From: Sandaracinaceae bacterium
Lineage (GTDB): Bacteria > Myxococcota_A > Polyangia > Polyangiales > JAFGIB01
Length of the DNA stretch: 8,102 nt
Assembly (NCBI GenBank): GCA_017881145.1
Contig: JADGRG010000219.1
Coordinates: 1 to 8,102, forward strand
Reading direction: 5' to 3'
Shown: in pieces, positions 5,591 to 8,102 of the stretch
Layout of the letters: the number at the start of each line of letters is the position of its first letter
Numbering within the stretch: the first letter of the stretch is position 1
The notes under the pieces: model-generated
What the model saw: the letters and a program-made list of their open reading frames with translations, nothing else
Database searches by the model: none
Told to the model about the DNA's origin: nothing
Program-made: the position numbers and the translations under genes

Positions 5591-7558
5591 ATGACTCATC
5601 CTTTCGCTGCGATGAACGCTTCGCCTCAAAGCATTGCCAGTACGCCCACCTCAATGCTGCAGCGCCTGGCGTTTCCGTTGGCTTGGCTCTCTGTGTTTCT
5701 AGGACACTTGACGCTGGCGGCCTACTTCGAGCCACCGGGCACGCTCCTTGGCAGGCAGCCGGTTTCGGGCTGCGACTACGACACTCACATCCAGCAAGCG
5801 TGGCGCGTGGTCGAAGGCCTCAAGCATTGGGGACACTCTTGGGTGTACGACGTGCACCTGCTCGCGGGTCACCCGAACGGCGTGATCTTCGACGCCGACA
5901 ACAAGGGCTGGGAGTTTCTCACCTTCGCGTTGGTGAGCCTGGGCATGCGACAGGCACTCGCCTTCAACACCTTCGTGATCCTCGCACACCTGCTCGTGGT
6001 GCCGGTTGTGTACGCATCAGCGCGCCTCTTCAACCTCGCCCGCGGCTCGGCGCTGCTCGCAGCAGCCATGGCGTCAGCGCTCTGGTTCTTCGACTCGCAC
6101 GTTCACTGGATCTGGTGGGTCGGCACGCTGGCGTTTGCGTTCGCTTCTTATTTCTTCCTGCTGCCGCTCTCGCTCTTCCATCGCTTCTGCGAGAAGCGCA
6201 GTGCGTGGCATGCGCTTGCCTGCGCGGTCTGCCTTAGCGTCGCGCATCTGATCCATCCATACACGTTCTTCCTCCTCGCAACGCCGATGGCGGTCCTCTA
6301 CCTGCAAGCATTTCGCACTTGCAGCGCGCGCGACCACGCGTGCGTGGCCGGCGTCGCCCTCTTCACCTTGGCGGTGAACGCGCCATGGCTTCTCGCTTCG
6401 CTGCGCCAGTGGCACTACATTCTCGACTCGGGCTACATCGGCCAGGGCCGTGCAAGTCAACTTGCCGCCGACTTCTTTGGCCTGGTGGTCGACATCTCCA
6501 CGACGGGCACCACACCGAACCGCACCACCCTGCGCTTCGCATGCTTCGGCGCAGCACTGCTTACGCTGCACCGCTACGCCAAGTCGCGTGACGGGCGCTT
6601 TGCTCCGCTAGCTCTCGGGCTCGGCGCCATGCTGCTCGTGGCCTACCTCGGTGGCTACTCGAAGGTCGCAGCGCAAATACAACCCTACCGACTCATGGAT
6701 GGCGCAATCTTCCTAGCCGTTGTGCCAGCAGCCGATGCCGCTTCCTGGTTGCGCGAAAGATCGGCATGGGGTGCTGCCCCGTCTGCACTTGCACGCGCGG
6801 TCTTCTTGATCGCCGGATTGCTCTTGCTCAAGCAAGTCGGCAACGAAGTGGCCGGCTACTTTCCCGACCTACTGCCGCAGATCCCGAGCGCATTCGACGG
6901 CACGCCATCGCCTGTCTCTGCTACCGGTTACGCCCCCTCCCTGAACCTGCGCCAGGCCCCCAACCATCCGCTCTTCTGGGAGTTGCCCAAGTGGGTCGAG
7001 GCCCACGCCACGACGGGTGGTCGCTTCTTGATCCAAAACGGCGCGCTGGGCGAACAGCTCGCGTGGAAGACTCACGCCGAGATCATGGGAGGCTTCGTGC
7101 TGCGCAATCTGGAGCACGCGCGAGCGAACCTCGCTCGTCGCCGTCTGGAAGGGCCTCTCACCCACGAGCAAGTGCGCGCCTACCTGGAGGCCTACGCGAT
7201 CGAATGGGTCGTGCTGAGCTACCGAGATCCCTGGTTCGAGAGCATGCCGGAGCTTTTCGAGTGGAACGCCACCGTCGCGGGAGCGATCGTGCTGCGCACG
7301 AAAGTTCCCATCTCGCGCCTCGAGCAAGGCACAGGCACGGTCTTCGCGAGCACCAACCGCATCGCCGTGATGGACAGCAACCCGCGGCAAGACGTCGTGC
7401 TGCGCTACCACTTTCACGAAATGCTCGAGTGCGGTCCGAATTGCGAGTTGGCGCCCTACCCGAACCCCGTCGGCGGCGTGCCCTTCATCCGTGTGCCAGC
7501 CCCTCACCCAGCCAGCTTTGCCATCCGCAACACCTACGAGATCCACCCGCATCGTTAG
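5591..7558 (+). CDS. GT-C-like polytopic membrane protein with soluble C-terminal domain, 655 aa
   Basis: From the ATG at 5591 the protein has a first helix at about residues 24-45, then a polar loop CDYDTH (61-66) and LLAGHPNG (90-97). About eight more hydrophobic segments follow between residues 108 and 420, including HWIWWVGTLAFAF (172-184), HLIHPYTFFLL (219-229) and IQPYRLM (363-369). Residues 460-655 look soluble, with GRFLIQNG (477-484) and a cysteine pair (614 and 618). An acidic loop after helix 1, many helices and a soluble tail fits a GT-C-type or related (6-PTPS-related) membrane glycosyltransferase; the donor and acceptor are unknown. Start choice: the frame extends back to an ATG at 5414, but those 59 residues are arginine-rich and look non-coding; 5612 and 5654 are later ATGs. 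No good Shine-Dalgarno site marks any of them (GGGA at 5586 is too close to 5591). It is divergent from hemD and 52 bp ahead of the UbiA gene, probably one transcript. Confidence 0.85.
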   Translation: MTHPFAAMNASPQSIASTPTSMLQRLAFPLAWLSVFLGHLTLAAYFEPPGTLLGRQPVSGCDYDTHIQQAWRVVEGLKHWGHSWVYDVHLLAGHPNGVIFDADNKGWEFLTFALVSLGMRQALAFNTFVILAHLLVVPVVYASARLFNLARGSALLAAAMASALWFFDSHVHWIWWVGTLAFAFASYFFLLPLSLFHRFCEKRSAWHALACAVCLSVAHLIHPYTFFLLATPMAVLYLQAFRTCSARDHACVAGVALFTLAVNAPWLLASLRQWHYILDSGYIGQGRASQLAADFFGLVVDISTTGTTPNRTTLRFACFGAALLTLHRYAKSRDGRFAPLALGLGAMLLVAYLGGYSKVAAQIQPYRLMDGAIFLAVVPAADAASWLRERSAWGAAPSALARAVFLIAGLLLLKQVGNEVAGYFPDLLPQIPSAFDGTPSPVSATGYAPSLNLRQAPNHPLFWELPKWVEAHATTGGRFLIQNGALGEQLAWKTHAEIMGGFVLRNLEHARANLARRRLEGPLTHEQVRAYLEAYAIEWVVLSYRDPWFESMPELFEWNATVAGAIVLRTKVPISRLEQGTGTVFASTNRIAVMDSNPRQDVVLRYHFHEMLECGPNCELAPYPNPVGGVPFIRVPAPHPASFAIRNTYEIHPHR

Positions 7559-7559
7559 C

Positions 7560-7574
7560 CAAGCTCCAAGCTTG
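7560..7574 (+). other. Short hairpin just after the stop codon
   Basis: CAAGCT (7560-7565) and AGCTTG (7569-7574) make a 6-bp stem with loop CCA, one base after the stop at 7558. There is no T-run after it, so it is a weak terminator at best; it may instead be a processing or attenuation site between the two genes. Confidence 0.25.
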
Positions 7575-7610
7575 CGAGCTGCGCGTCGCCGTGCGAGCGT
7601 CAAACACAGC

Positions 7611-8102
7611 GTGATCGCCGCGTTCAGGATTTTGGCCGACGTCCTCGGCTACCGGCTGCGCCGACTCGAAATGGCGAACCTCGGGGGTGCGCTATCCATC
7701 CTGGTCGTTCTGCACGCCACGCTGCCGGACATCGCCGTGCGCACTGCGTTTGCGCTCTTGCTCAATGTCCTCGTCTATCTGAACAACGACTACCTCGATG
7801 CAGCCTTCGACGTGCGCGCCAAGAGCCGGAATCAGGCCCAGGCCAGATTTCTGCTCGACCACGCCGCAACCGCGCGCACGTTACAGTGGCTGCTCGCCCT
7901 CTCACTGGTCGCCATCGCGTGCTGGCATGACGTCGGCCTCTTGCTCTCCTTCGTATTGGGCGCCGGGACATGCATCGCCTATTCGGCCGGGCTCAAGCGA
8001 AAACCCTACCTCGACGTCGCCGCGATGATGGTCTGGGGCTTTGCGATGCCCGCAGCCGGCTTCACGGTCACGCGTGTGGTGGGCTACTGCCTGGCAGGCC
8101 AA
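7611..8102 (+). CDS. UbiA-family prenyltransferase (3' end outside window)
   Basis: 164 residues are visible. UbiA proteins are membrane enzymes that transfer a polyprenyl chain from its diphosphate to an acceptor, using two aspartate-rich motifs that bind magnesium and the diphosphate. The first is clear: NDYLDAAFD at 59-67 fits N-D-x-x-D-x-x-x-D. The second-region signature YSAGLKRKPYLD at 124-135 fits the family's YS...KR...D. Hydrophobic helices lie at about 24-57, 92-103, 107-123 and 136-150. After the first motif the sequence reads VRAKSRNQAQARFLLDH, without the K-x-RP step seen in many members such as decaprenyl-phosphate phosphoribosyltransferase, so the acceptor is open. The start is a GTG without an obvious ribosome site; 17 of its first 20 codons end in G or C, which supports coding from here rather than from the ATG at 7671. 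It follows the GT-C-like gene by 52 bp in the same direction. Confidence 0.85.
   Translation, partial: MIAAFRILADVLGYRLRRLEMANLGGALSILVVLHATLPDIAVRTAFALLLNVLVYLNNDYLDAAFDVRAKSRNQAQARFLLDHAATARTLQWLLALSLVAIACWHDVGLLLSFVLGAGTCIAYSAGLKRKPYLDVAAMMVWGFAMPAAGFTVTRVVGYCLAGQ

Noticed and set aside
6869..7603. Minus-strand frame of 244 codons
   Set aside because: Antisense shadow of the same gene; no motif and no upstream signals.
6766..7614. Plus-strand frame of 282 codons
   Set aside because: Out-of-frame shadow of the 655-aa membrane-protein gene, arginine-rich.

Overview
This is a GC-rich stretch of a bacterial chromosome with five protein-coding genes, two of them cut by the window edges. Most codons in the genes end in G or C. 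The protein styles (a large membrane-embedded spermidine-synthase-like fusion, long GT-C-like membrane proteins, a UbiA protein with an unusual first motif) resemble what is common in Myxococcota and related former Deltaproteobacteria. That placement is inference from style; no taxonomic marker gene is present.

Layout. Positions 1-1650, minus strand: the 5' part of a polytopic membrane protein with a GT-C-glycosyltransferase-like pattern, running off the left edge. Positions 1651-1780: a short divergent promoter region. Positions 1781-4204, plus strand: an 807-residue fusion of membrane segments around a soluble spermidine-synthase-like (Rossmann, SAM-binding type) domain. Positions 4205-4285: a short convergent spacer with a small hairpin. 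Positions 4286-5209, minus strand: uroporphyrinogen-III synthase (hemD), the only gene with a firm housekeeping role (tetrapyrrole/haem synthesis). Positions 5210-5590: a 381-bp non-coding region between divergent genes, rich in inverted repeats. Positions 5591-7558, plus strand: a second GT-C-like polytopic membrane protein with a soluble C-terminal domain. Positions 7611-8102, plus strand: the 5' part of a UbiA-family prenyltransferase, 52 bp behind its neighbour and probably co-transcribed with it.

How the genes may work together. Four of the five products are integral membrane proteins. A UbiA prenyltransferase just behind a GT-C-like protein suggests polyprenyl-linked or envelope glycan chemistry, but neither substrate can be read from the sequence. 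The hemD gene seems functionally unrelated to its neighbours. No mobile element, CRISPR array, tRNA, rRNA or phage gene was found. I see no clear evidence of a new defence or mobile system. The points most worth checking are the palindrome-rich 5210-5590 region, the altered active-site segment of the spermidine-synthase-like domain, and the atypical UbiA motif.
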